From: Ancylobacter novellus
GTDB taxonomy: Bacteria > Pseudomonadota > Alphaproteobacteria > Rhizobiales > Xanthobacteraceae
DNA length: 39,533 nucleotides
NCBI GenBank assembly: GCA_003241485.1
Contig: QFQD01000042.1
Location: 1 to 39,533 of the forward strand
Direction of reading: 5' to 3'
Both the position numbers and the translations under genes were made by a program. The first letter of the stretch is position 1. Every line of letters begins with the position of its first letter. This document shows, in pieces, positions 8,580 to 15,913 of this stretch. The notes beneath the pieces were generated by a model. The model made no database searches. It was not told where the DNA came from and saw only the letters and a list, made by a program, of their open reading frames with translations.

Positions 8580-9076
8580 GCGCGGCCCCCGCTGCCGCGT
8601 TGCGCCCGGCGCTGCCGGGCGACACGCCCGTTCTCGCCGCCCTCGCGGCGGCCGCGATCTTCGACCTGACCGGCGAGGATTACGACACCGATCAGCAGGA
8701 GGCCTGGGCCGCGGCTGTCAGCGACGAAGAGGCGCTGGCTGCGCGCCTCGCCGGCAGCCTCGCGCTGGTGGCGACGCGCGAGGGCGAGCCGGTCGGGTTC
8801 ATCGCGCTTGCCGATAACAAGCTGATCGACTTCCTCTATGTTCATCCTGAGGCGGCGGGACAGGGCGTCGGTGCGCTGCTGTGCGACGCTGTCGAAAAGC
8901 TGGCCGCTGCGCGCGGCGCCAAGAGCCTGAGCGTGGATGCGAGCGACACCGCGCTCGGCTTCTTCCAGAAGCGCGGCTATGTGCCGATGCAGCGCAATAC
9001 CGTGCCGCGCGGCGGGGTCTGGCTCGGCAACACCACGATGCGGAAAAGCCTCGTCGCCGAAGGCACGATCCACTGA
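8576..9076 (+). CDS. GNAT family N-acetyltransferase
   Basis: A predicted acetyl-CoA-dependent acetyltransferase of 166 residues; the substrate is unknown. The GTG start at 8576 overlaps the cysS stop as GTGA, the usual arrangement for coupled translation, and this start gives a normal single-domain GNAT length. The acetyl-CoA-binding region is at about residues 84-105: FLYVHPEAAGQGVGALLCDAVEKLA, with the Q/G-x-G-V-G loop. It is followed by the typical SVDASDTALGFFQKRGYVP strand-helix. The coupling to cysS implies co-expression, but nothing in the sequence says that it acts on a tRNA, amino acid or protein. Confidence 0.85.
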   Translation: MSAAPAAALRPALPGDTPVLAALAAAAIFDLTGEDYDTDQQEAWAAAVSDEEALAARLAGSLALVATREGEPVGFIALADNKLIDFLYVHPEAAGQGVGALLCDAVEKLAAARGAKSLSVDASDTALGFFQKRGYVPMQRNTVPRGGVWLGNTTMRKSLVAEGTIH

Positions 9077-9115
9077 GCGACTGGCCCGGATCTCCCTCCG
9101 GGCCGCCCACGTCGT

Positions 9116-9682
9116 TCACATACGGTCGAGCACGCTTTCCTCGGCCTCGCCATGCAGTTCGTGCTCGCCGATCTGCGAGACGATCGCGTTGAGCTTCGGC
9201 ATCACCGCTCGCACGCTGTGGGCCACCTGGAGCCGGATCGGCCGGGCCGTATTGATGAAGCCCGTGGACTGCATGTGGTCGAACAGCGTCAGCAGGGGAT
9301 CCCAGAAGCCGGCGATGTTGAGCACCAGTACCGGCTTGACGTGACGGTTCAGCTGCACCCAGGTCAGCTGCTCCACCAGTTCCTCCAGCGTGCCGATGCC
9401 GCCGGGCAGGGCGATGAAGGCGTCCGCCCGCTCGAACATCAGCCGCTTGCGCTCATGCATGTCCTTGGTGACGATCAGCTCGTGGGCGTGCTCGAAGGCC
9501 TGCTCCTTGCCGATCAGGAAATCGGGAATGATGCCGGTGACCTTGCCGCCGGCTTCCGCGCAGGCGCGCGCCGCCGCGCCCATCAGGCCCACGCCGCCGC
9601 CGCCATAGATGAGGCGGATGTCTTCACGCGCGAGGAGCCGGCCGAGTTCTATCGCCGATTCGAGATAGACCGGATCGTTCAT
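9116..9682 (-). CDS. LOG family (TIGR00730) phosphoribohydrolase-like protein, N-terminus lost by frameshift
   Basis: LOG proteins release a free base from nucleotide monophosphates such as cytokinin ribotides. The 188 residues from the ATG at 9682 contain the two hallmark motifs GGGGVGLMG (about 26-34) and PGGIGTLEE (about 91-99). The family's first strand and loop (usually a CVYCGS-like motif) is missing. Directly upstream, in another frame, an ATG at 9702 encodes MTKIKSV and then stops. That heptapeptide is the normal family start, so a deletion of 3n+1 bases has removed the CVYCGS segment. Translation could restart because the stop and the ATG at 9682 overlap as ATGA. The product is probably non-functional or impaired. 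Confidence 0.75.
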   Translation of the reverse strand: MNDPVYLESAIELGRLLAREDIRLIYGGGGVGLMGAAARACAEAGGKVTGIIPDFLIGKEQAFEHAHELIVTKDMHERKRLMFERADAFIALPGGIGTLEELVEQLTWVQLNRHVKPVLVLNIAGFWDPLLTLFDHMQSTGFINTARPIRLQVAHSVRAVMPKLNAIVSQIGEHELHGEAEESVLDRM

Positions 9683-9702
9683 ACGCTTTTGATCTTTGTC
9701 AT
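9679..9702 (-). pseudogene. Detached N-terminal start of the LOG-family gene (MTKIKSV, stop)
   Basis: Seven codons from the ATG at 9702 give MTKIKSV followed by TGA at 9681-9679. LOG-family proteins of this group commonly begin with M-x-K-I-K-S-V followed by CVYCGS. The reading frame then differs by two from that of the downstream LOG body. I read it as the original start of the gene, cut off by an internal deletion. Confidence 0.65.
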
Positions 9703-9803
9703 GCCGCCATGGTGCACCGCGTTCAGAAGCCGTCAAGCCTCGCTGACCGACCAGAGATTAGAGCGGCGCTGGCAGGCGGGAGTTCGCGGGCGCCATCGGC
9801 AGC

Positions 9804-11039
9804 CTATGAGCCATCCCACGCGCGATAGTCATCCACGGCCGACCGGACGCGGGGGCGGAGCACATTGATGAAGGTGTTGGTGCGTTCGGCCAGCCAGGCG
9901 AAGGCTTGCTGGCGAGTCTCGTGCCTGTTTAGGTCACCGAATATGCGGGAATCGCTTATGTGGGGGCGGTTGTAGGATCCTGCTTCTATTTTCGCCGTGC
10001 CCCCGAGGAGAGGCTTGATGTCACTCCATTCGCTTTCCAGGCGCTGCTCGGCATATTCACCAGCACTGTCACGCGTCGACGCCAGAAAAACTCCGACTTT
10101 ATTATCTTTCATCTCCCTGTATACGGTCAGCCAGCTGCTGCCATTGGGCGCGGGGAATATGAAGCTGATGTATCCTTGGCGAGACGGCTTCGGTACTCGC
10201 TGCTCGGGGTCGTCCAGCGTCAGCACCGCAAGGAATTCCCTCCAGAAATGCTGGCGCTTGGCGGCGAGCTCCGACAGATCGGGGTCGGCTGTTTCCGCAT
10301 TGCCGTCATCGGCGACAATGTCGGCGATGGCCATGCCCTCCGGGACCGCCACGACCTGCCGAACGATATTGACGGTGCGCGCAAGCACACGCGGCGTCAC
10401 CAAGCGGGCGCCATCCGGCAGCACGAAGATCGGCAGTTCCACCAGCCCGAAGGAGAAGTGCAAGCCCGCATGGCGTTGAAGATATTCCGCGATAGCCTCG
10501 ACACCTTCGCGAATTCCGTCGCCGACAATCAGCAACAGGAAGCGGCCGCGCCTTAGGTTCGAGCTCAGGGCGTCGTTGAAATCGATCTCGTCGACTTCAG
10601 GCGCAACTTCGCGCACCTTTTGCAGAAGGATATTGCCCGTGGTGCCAAGACGTATATTGGCTTCACGTTGCAGGTCAGATTGCGTCCAGCGACTGAGTTC
10701 CTTAGCGTAATCGAGAATCTGGCCAACCACCTCGCGTCGTCCTTCCGGGTTGCGCCAGAGCTTGCACTCTACCAGCACAGGAAGTCCGGCGGGCGTCACT
10801 AGCAGATTGTCGATGGGGCCAGCAGGAGTGCGCAGCTCGCGGCAAATGGAGACGGCGCCCTTGAAGTTCGGGTCGATCTCCTCCAGCGGCAACACGGAAG
10901 GATGCTCGTGCACCAGCTTCTGAATGTCAGTCTCGCGGATCGTGCCCTCGGCCGCCTGAATGGAAAGCGGCGTGAGCTTCACCGGCGACGTCGGCTCGCC
11001 GTGGCGGAGCAGGAGAGGTGTTGCATGTTGCCTCGACAC
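9804..11039 (-). CDS. PD-(D/E)XK nuclease-like protein of unknown role
   Basis: A 411-residue protein with a predicted nuclease core: D77 (GPIDNLL), then E91-C-K93 (LVECKLW), then Q107 and Y111 (QILDYA), the D-x13-E-x-K plus Q-x3-Y layout of NucS/RecB-like PD-(D/E)XK folds. The region after about residue 240 is a separate domain that I do not recognise; similar proteins carry DUF4268-like tails. The GTG start at 11039 has AAGGA 9 bases upstream. Stretches of the gene are only about 47-58% G+C, well below its neighbours, suggesting horizontal acquisition. It has no methyltransferase, helicase or other defence partner next to it, so a role in restriction, repair or defence is only a possibility. 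Confidence 0.7.
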   Translation of the reverse strand: MSRQHATPLLLRHGEPTSPVKLTPLSIQAAEGTIRETDIQKLVHEHPSVLPLEEIDPNFKGAVSICRELRTPAGPIDNLLVTPAGLPVLVECKLWRNPEGRREVVGQILDYAKELSRWTQSDLQREANIRLGTTGNILLQKVREVAPEVDEIDFNDALSSNLRRGRFLLLIVGDGIREGVEAIAEYLQRHAGLHFSFGLVELPIFVLPDGARLVTPRVLARTVNIVRQVVAVPEGMAIADIVADDGNAETADPDLSELAAKRQHFWREFLAVLTLDDPEQRVPKPSRQGYISFIFPAPNGSSWLTVYREMKDNKVGVFLASTRDSAGEYAEQRLESEWSDIKPLLGGTAKIEAGSYNRPHISDSRIFGDLNRHETRQQAFAWLAERTNTFINVLRPRVRSAVDDYRAWDGS

Positions 11040-11113
11040 GAATCGCCATCCTTGTGCTGAAAGGTGCCATGCTATGGTGAACTGGGCTGTCGAGGCCGCA
11101 TCTTCTTGCTTTC

Positions 11114-11129
11114 ATCGTTCATCGACGAT
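11114..11129. promoter_or_regulatory. Inverted repeat before arsR-like gene, possible operator
   Basis: ATCGT (11114-11118) and ACGAT (11125-11129) are separated by 6 bases and end 11 bases before the regulator start codon. ArsR-family repressors usually bind imperfect dyads next to their own gene, so this is a candidate autoregulatory operator. The repeat is short and the assignment is tentative. Confidence 0.35.
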
Positions 11130-11140
11130 AGGCGATATAC

Positions 11141-11506
11141 ATGAGCGATGCCTCCGCCCGACCCGACGACGACCTGTTGGCCTTGCGCCTGCGTGCTTTG
11201 GCGCATCCGGCGCGGTTGGCGATCGTGCGGGCGCTCGCCGCGGTTGATCGGTGCCAGTGCGGGGAGATCGTGCGGGTGCTGCCGCTTGCGCAGTCGACCG
11301 TCTCCCAGCATCTCAAGGTTCTCAAGGAAGCCGGCCTGATTGCCGGCACGATTGAGGGGCCGCGCTCCTGCTATTGCCTCGACAAGAAGAACTTCGCCGC
11401 GCTGGCGGCGCAGTTCGATGCGTTGCTCGCGGCGGCGCAGGCCGACCCGCGCAACCCTGCACCGCGCGCCGACACCTTGGTTTCAGATCTCTCGACGCCT
11501 ATTTGA
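11141..11506 (+). CDS. ArsR/SmtB family winged-helix regulator
   Basis: A small (121-residue) transcriptional regulator whose winged-helix DNA-reading segment is LAQSTVSQHLKVLKEAGLI at about 49-67. Two Cys-x-Cys pairs are present: C38/C40 just before the recognition helices (DRCQCGEIV), close to where arsenic-sensing ArsR proteins carry their CxC ligand pair, and C77/C79 in the wing (RSCYCLD). Thiol-reactive metal or metalloid sensing is therefore plausible but not shown. It lies 78 bases ahead of an Atm1/HMT1-type ABC exporter in the same direction, and such pairs are usually a repressor and its target. Its own operator may be the inverted repeat directly upstream. Confidence 0.88.
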   Translation: MSDASARPDDDLLALRLRALAHPARLAIVRALAAVDRCQCGEIVRVLPLAQSTVSQHLKVLKEAGLIAGTIEGPRSCYCLDKKNFAALAAQFDALLAAAQADPRNPAPRADTLVSDLSTPI

Positions 11507-11584
11507 ACCACAACAAACTAGACGAAAACACGCTTGGGAATTCGGGCCAGAAGGCCTGAGCAGAAAAGTCGAACTGGAAGTCTC

Positions 11585-13516
11585 ATGTCCGCAACTGACG
11601 GCGGGACGGCGCCTGCGCGCCCGACCAAGGCCTCGGAAGTCAATCCGCGCGGTAGCCTGCTGGTCGCGTTGAAGGGGCTCTGGCCCTATCTGTGGCCTGT
11701 CGACCGCGCCGATCTGCGCGCGCGCGTCGCCTGGGGGCTGCTGCTGCTGGTGCTGGCCAAGGCCGCCACCATGACGACGCCCTTCTTCTTCAAATGGGCG
11801 ACCGATGCGGTGGCCGAAGGCGAGGGCGCGCGCATCTCCACCGATGCGATCACCCTGCTCATCGCCACGCCGCTGGTGCTGACGCTGGCCTATGGGTTCT
11901 CGCGCATCGTCATGGCGGGGCTCACCCAGTGGCGCGACGGGCTGTTCGCCAAGGTGGCGCTACATGCCGTGCGCCGCCTCGCCCTGCTGACCTTCGAGCA
12001 CATGCACGCTCTCTCGCTGCGCTTCCATCTCGAGCGCAAGACCGGCGGACTGACGCGCGTTCTGGAACGGGCGCGCGAGGGCATCGAGACCATCGTGCGC
12101 ATGCTGGTGCTGCATCTGGCGCCGACCATCCTCGAATTCGCGATGGTTATCGGCGTGCTGCTCTGGCAGTTCGACTGGCGCTATGTGCTGGCCTCAGTGC
12201 TGATGATTATCGCCTACACGGTCTTCACCTTCATGATGACCGAGTTCCGCATGGGCATTCGCGCCGCGATGAACGAGAGCGACACGGACGCCAACGCCAA
12301 GGCCGTCGACAGCCTGCTCAACTACGAGACCGTGAAGTATTTCGGCGCCGAGAAATGGGAGGCGGACCGTTATGACCGCTCCATGGCCAGGTTCGAGCGC
12401 GCCTCCATCCGCACAGACACCTCGCTTGCCTGGCTCAATGCCGGGCAGGCGGCGATCTTCACGCTCGGCCTCACCGCGGTGATGGTGCTGTGCGTGTTCG
12501 ACATACGCGCCGGGCGGCAGTCGGTTGGCTCGTTCGTCATGGTCAACGCCATGATGATCCAGCTCTACCAGCCGCTGAACTTCCTCGGCATGATCTATCG
12601 CGAGATCAAGCAGTCGCTGATCGATATCGAGGCGATGTTCGCCATTCTCGCCCGTCCTCCCGAGATCAAGGACGCGCCCGTCGCCCATCCGCTCGATCTC
12701 AAGGGCGGCACGGTGCGTTTCGAGGATGTGCGCTTCTCCTACGATCCCGACCGGGAAATCCTCAAGGGCGTGTCCTTCGAGGTTCCGGCTGGGCGAACCG
12801 TGGCTATCGTCGGCCCCTCGGGCGCCGGCAAGTCGACCATTTCGCGCCTGCTGTTCCGCTTCTACGAGGTCAATTCCGGCCGTGTGGTCATTGACGGGCA
12901 GGACATTCGCGAGGTGACGCAGGAGAGCCTGCGCGCGTCCATCGGCATGGTTCCGCAGGACACGGTGTTGTTCAACGACACGCTTGCCTACAACATCCGC
13001 TATGGCCGTCCCGCGGCCTCGGACGAGGATGTGCAGCGTGCCGCCGAACTTGCCCAGATCGACGGTTTCGTCCGGCGTACCCCGAAGGGCTACGCCACAG
13101 AGGTCGGCGAGCGCGGGCTCAAGCTCTCGGGCGGCGAGAAGCAGCGCGTCGCCATCGCCCGCACGATCCTGAAGAATCCGCCCATCCTCATCCTGGACGA
13201 GGCCACCTCGGCGCTGGACAGCCATACCGAGCGCGAGATCCAGGATGCGCTGGAGCGCGTCTCGCGCGGGCGCACCACGCTGGTCATCGCGCACCGGCTC
13301 TCCACGGTCGTGGGGGCCGACGAGATCATCGTGCTGGAACATGGCCGCATTGCCGAGCGTGGCACCCATGGCGAACTGATGTTGCGCCACGGGCTCTACC
13401 ATTCGATGTGGGAGCGCCAGCGCGAGGCCGAGCGCGCCCGTGAGACGCTGAAGGCGGCCGATGAGCCGATCGATCCGGTGGATGAGCGCAAGGCGGCGAG
13501 CGACGCAGCGGCTTGA
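11585..13516 (+). CDS. Atm1/HMT1 (ABCB7)-type ABC exporter, fused permease and ATPase
   Basis: A half-transporter of 643 residues that should dimerise in the inner membrane. Six membrane segments are expected in about 45-320, with family-typical PFFFKWATDAV, FHLERKTGGLTRVLERAREGIE and LLNYETVKYFGAE stretches. The nucleotide-binding domain has Walker A GPSGAGKST (410-418), signature LSGGE (514-518) and Walker B ILILDEATSALD (catalytic region around D538). Relatives export glutathione-bound metals or Fe-S-related thiol compounds. The ATG at 11585 with GGAAG at 11576-11580 is preferred to the in-frame ATG at 11534. The ArsR-type regulator upstream favours a metal-detoxification role over a purely housekeeping one; I infer this from context. 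Confidence 0.9.
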   Translation: MSATDGGTAPARPTKASEVNPRGSLLVALKGLWPYLWPVDRADLRARVAWGLLLLVLAKAATMTTPFFFKWATDAVAEGEGARISTDAITLLIATPLVLTLAYGFSRIVMAGLTQWRDGLFAKVALHAVRRLALLTFEHMHALSLRFHLERKTGGLTRVLERAREGIETIVRMLVLHLAPTILEFAMVIGVLLWQFDWRYVLASVLMIIAYTVFTFMMTEFRMGIRAAMNESDTDANAKAVDSLLNYETVKYFGAEKWEADRYDRSMARFERASIRTDTSLAWLNAGQAAIFTLGLTAVMVLCVFDIRAGRQSVGSFVMVNAMMIQLYQPLNFLGMIYREIKQSLIDIEAMFAILARPPEIKDAPVAHPLDLKGGTVRFEDVRFSYDPDREILKGVSFEVPAGRTVAIVGPSGAGKSTISRLLFRFYEVNSGRVVIDGQDIREVTQESLRASIGMVPQDTVLFNDTLAYNIRYGRPAASDEDVQRAAELAQIDGFVRRTPKGYATEVGERGLKLSGGEKQRVAIARTILKNPPILILDEATSALDSHTEREIQDALERVSRGRTTLVIAHRLSTVVGADEIIVLEHGRIAERGTHGELMLRHGLYHSMWERQREAERARETLKAADEPIDPVDERKAASDAAA

Positions 13517-13648
13517 GTGCGCGAGGAGCGGAAGGTGAGCACGTAGCCACGCCTATGCCGCCTTTGCCGCGCATTTGACGGATGGTCAGTCTGGCCCTAC
13601 CTCTCCGCCTGCCCGATGATGGGCGGCGCGCACCGGGAAACGTGCTTG

Positions 13649-14347
13649 ATGTCCGTGTTCGATTCGATCCGTAGTGGCCTCGCGCCGATCCACCGGGAAG
13701 GCTACCCCTTTATCCTGATCGGGGCCGCCGTCTCGGCCGTGTTCCTGTGGCTGGTGCCGCCGCTCGGCTGGATCGCGGTGCTGGTCACGGTGTGGATCTG
13801 CTACTTCTTCCGCGATCCCGAACGGGTGACGCCGGTGCGCGAGGGGCTGGTGGTCTCGCCCGCGGATGGGCGCGTGTGCCTCGTCGGTCCCGCCATCCCC
13901 CCGGCCGAACTCGGCCTTGGCGATATGCCGCTGCCGCGCGTCTGCATCTTCATGAATGTCTTCGACGTGCATGTGAACCGGGCGCCGCTGGCGGGCCGGG
14001 TGACGCGCATCGCCTATCGTCCCGGCAAGTTCCTCTCCGCCGATCTCGACAAGGCGAGCGAGGACAATGAACGCTCCGGCATGGTGCTCGAAACCTCCAT
14101 CGGTGCGCTCGGCGTGGTGCAGATCGCCGGTCTTGTGGCGCGCCGTATCGTCAGCTTCGTGCGGGAGGGCGACAGCCTCGCCACGGGAGAGCGCTTCGGC
14201 CTGATCCGCTTCGGCTCGCGCGTCGACGTCTATTTTCCCGCCGGCACGCGGCCGGCGGTCGCCGAAGGGCAGCGGGCGGTCGCCGGCGAGACCGTTCTCG
14301 CCGATCTCGCCGCCATCGGCACTGCGCCGACCTTCCGCGTCGACTGA
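13649..14347 (+). CDS. psd: Phosphatidylserine decarboxylase proenzyme
   Basis: Makes phosphatidylethanolamine by decarboxylating phosphatidylserine at the inner membrane. At 232 residues it is the short form common in alphaproteobacteria. One or two membrane segments are at about 20-55 (FILIGAAVSAVFLWLVPPLGWIAVLVTVW), followed by YFFRDPER, the SPADGRV motif and MNVFDVHVNRAP. Self-cleavage to give the pyruvoyl cofactor is expected between G189 and S190 in RFGSRVDVY. I chose the ATG at 13649 because MSVFDSIRSGLAPIHREGYPF is the family-typical start; GGGAA lies about 10 bases upstream. It is followed 23 bases later by pssA, which makes its substrate. Confidence 0.95.
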   Translation: MSVFDSIRSGLAPIHREGYPFILIGAAVSAVFLWLVPPLGWIAVLVTVWICYFFRDPERVTPVREGLVVSPADGRVCLVGPAIPPAELGLGDMPLPRVCIFMNVFDVHVNRAPLAGRVTRIAYRPGKFLSADLDKASEDNERSGMVLETSIGALGVVQIAGLVARRIVSFVREGDSLATGERFGLIRFGSRVDVYFPAGTRPAVAEGQRAVAGETVLADLAAIGTAPTFRVD

Positions 14348-14370
14348 CCCGTAGCCCCGCGAGGAACGCG

Positions 14371-15246
14371 ATGTCCGACCTGTTTCCCCCCTTCGAGCCG
14401 GACGCTCCCGAGCCGCGCCGCCGGCGCTTCCAGGCCGTGCCGCTGCGCCTGCTGCTGCCCAATCTGGTGACGCTGCTGGCGCTCTGCGCTGGCCTCACCG
14501 GCATTCGCATGGCGATTGAGGGACGGATGGAGCTGGCACTTGGGGCGATCGTCATCGCCGCCGTGCTCGACGGCATGGACGGCCGTCTGGCCCGTCTGCT
14601 TCAGGGCACCTCGCGTTTCGGCGCCGAGCTGGACAGCCTGTCCGATTTCGTCTGTTTCGGCGTCGCGCCCGGGCTGGTGCTCTATATGTGGGGGCTGGAG
14701 TCGCTCGGCTCCATCGGCTGGATCGCCGCGCTTGCCTTCGCCATCTGCGCGGCGCTGCGGCTGGCCCGCTTCAACGTGATGCTGGAAGACCCCAACAAGC
14801 CGCCCTTCGCCGGAGACTTCTTCACTGGCGTGCCCGCGCCTGCGGGCGCGATCTGCGTGCTGCTGCCGGTCTATCTCGAACTGATCGGCCTGCCGCGCCT
14901 CGTCGCCTCACCGGCGGTGGCGGCGGCCTATTGCTTCGGCATCGCCCTGCTCATGGTGTCCAAGCTCCCGGCCTGGTCCGGCAAGCGCTTCGGCTCGCGC
15001 ATTCCGCGCGACAAGGTGATGCTGCTGTTCGTCTGCGTGGTGCTGTTCGTCGCTGTACTGGTGACCTGGCCCTGGGCGACCCTTGCGGTGCTTTGCGTGG
15101 CCTATCTCGCGGCGCTGCCCTTCTCGGCCCTGCGCTACGCGCGGCTCGCGCGTGACTATGCGGCGCGTCATCCGGCGGTGGCGGTTGGGCCCGACGGTCA
15201 TGCCGGCCCGGCGCATAACGACGAGCGCCACAATCATCTGAACTGA
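14371..15246 (+). CDS. pssA: CDP-diacylglycerol--serine O-phosphatidyltransferase
   Basis: Makes phosphatidylserine from CDP-diacylglycerol and serine, the step before Psd. It is an integral membrane protein of 291 residues. The CDP-alcohol phosphotransferase signature is complete, with D67, D70-G71, A74-R75, G84, D88 and D92 in exact spacing. About eight hydrophobic segments run through the protein. The C-terminal tail (about 265-291) is hydrophilic and His/Asn-rich (DGHAGPAHNDERHNHLN). A GAGGAA ribosome site sits 5 bases before the ATG. It is surely in one transcript with psd. Confidence 0.95.
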   Translation: MSDLFPPFEPDAPEPRRRRFQAVPLRLLLPNLVTLLALCAGLTGIRMAIEGRMELALGAIVIAAVLDGMDGRLARLLQGTSRFGAELDSLSDFVCFGVAPGLVLYMWGLESLGSIGWIAALAFAICAALRLARFNVMLEDPNKPPFAGDFFTGVPAPAGAICVLLPVYLELIGLPRLVASPAVAAAYCFGIALLMVSKLPAWSGKRFGSRIPRDKVMLLFVCVVLFVAVLVTWPWATLAVLCVAYLAALPFSALRYARLARDYAARHPAVAVGPDGHAGPAHNDERHNHLN

Positions 15247-15265
15247 CTCCCCAGCCAACCCAATG

Positions 15266-15291
15266 AAAAACGGCGCCTGTGAGGGCGCCGT
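15266..15291 (-). terminator. Intrinsic terminator between pssA and the small minus-strand gene
   Basis: The hairpin ACGGCGCC (15270-15277) / GGCGCCGT (15284-15291) has a 6-base loop. On the minus strand it is followed by five T residues (15270-15266), so it mainly terminates the small gene at 15333-15587. The stem can also fold in the pssA transcript, but without a T-run there. Confidence 0.75.
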
Positions 15292-15332
15292 ACGGCTTGG
15301 CAAAACTGGTTGAGTTCGAGAGAGGCGCAGCC

Positions 15333-15587
15333 TTATCGCATCCGGCGGGTCATGGCCTCGACCCGCGCGGCGAGCGGTGAGGCCGGAAAAGCCTCGCGCA
15401 GCAGGCGAAGGGCTTCAGCGTCGGAACCGGGTCGCGTGAGGTCGAGCAGCTGGGTCATCAACTGGGACACGGATGCCGCGTCGCGCCGCGTGAACAGTGG
15501 GCGCCCGGCATCGAGATCCAGCGAAACACTGTCGCGCCCCTGGACAGAGGGCGCCGAACGCGTGGTCATCAAGGCCGCTTGCAACAT
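15333..15587 (-). CDS. Small hypothetical protein behind an EcfG-like promoter
   Basis: An 84-residue protein of unknown function. The start at 15587 (MLQAALMTTRS) is supported by GGAGGG at 15600-15595, 7 bases upstream. There is no signal peptide or membrane segment. The N-terminal third is polar (SAPSVQGRDSVSLDLDAGRP), and the rest (about 35-84) is predicted helical and rich in Leu, Ala and Arg (ASVSQLMTQLLDLTRPGSDAEALRLLREAFP). I do not recognise a family; it does not resemble NepR. A perfect GGAAC-16-CGTT promoter lies about 75 bases upstream and an intrinsic terminator follows, so it looks like a true single-gene unit, probably induced in the general stress response. Confidence 0.6.
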   Translation of the reverse strand: MLQAALMTTRSAPSVQGRDSVSLDLDAGRPLFTRRDAASVSQLMTQLLDLTRPGSDAEALRLLREAFPASPLAARVEAMTRRMR

Positions 15588-15659
15588 AACAAGACCCTCC
15601 GATTGCACGAGCGAATCAATCAGATTTCCTGATGGATACGATGACCTGCTCACGCCTCT

Positions 15660-15684
15660 AACGCACGAACTATTTTTCAGTTCC
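15660..15684 (-). promoter_or_regulatory. EcfG-type (general stress sigma factor) promoter
   Basis: Read on the minus strand, GGAAC (15684-15680), a 16-base spacer and CGTT (15663-15660) match the alphaproteobacterial EcfG consensus GGAAC-N16/17-CGTT exactly. Transcription would begin near 15652, giving a leader of about 65 bases to the start codon at 15587, with a GGAGGG ribosome site in between. Confidence 0.7.
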
Positions 15685-15913
15685 CGTTCATGTGATCGGC
15701 GGCTGTGACCAAGATCTCACAGTCAGCCGTCGATGAAATCCGATGGAATACTAAGTTGCGCACGAAATATTTCAAATTTGGACTGACTTCTATACGTGCG
15801 CACGCCCTTGTCCGAGGCGCCGTGCGCGCCACGGCTTCCCGAATGCAGCCTTCAACGAAAATGGCGAGGGGTGTCAGCCGATGATCGGGGCATGCCGTCA
15901 TCAGCACAGTAGA
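15685..15913. other. AT-richer intergenic stretch without a convincing gene
   Basis: This stretch separates the stress-promoter gene from the lipoprotein gene. It contains the palindrome GAAATATTTC (15764-15773) and a hairpin GCCGTG/CACGGC (15819-15835) with a 5-base loop. A 76-codon minus-strand open frame covers it but has no recognisable family or ribosome site and would run into the EcfG promoter, so I do not call it. An intrinsic terminator for the lipoprotein gene was not clearly seen. Confidence 0.4.

Noticed and set aside
15677..15907. A 76-codon minus-strand open frame in the AT-richer gap
   Set aside because: No ribosome site, no family resemblance and a composition unlike coding DNA nearby. 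It would also overlap the EcfG-like promoter.
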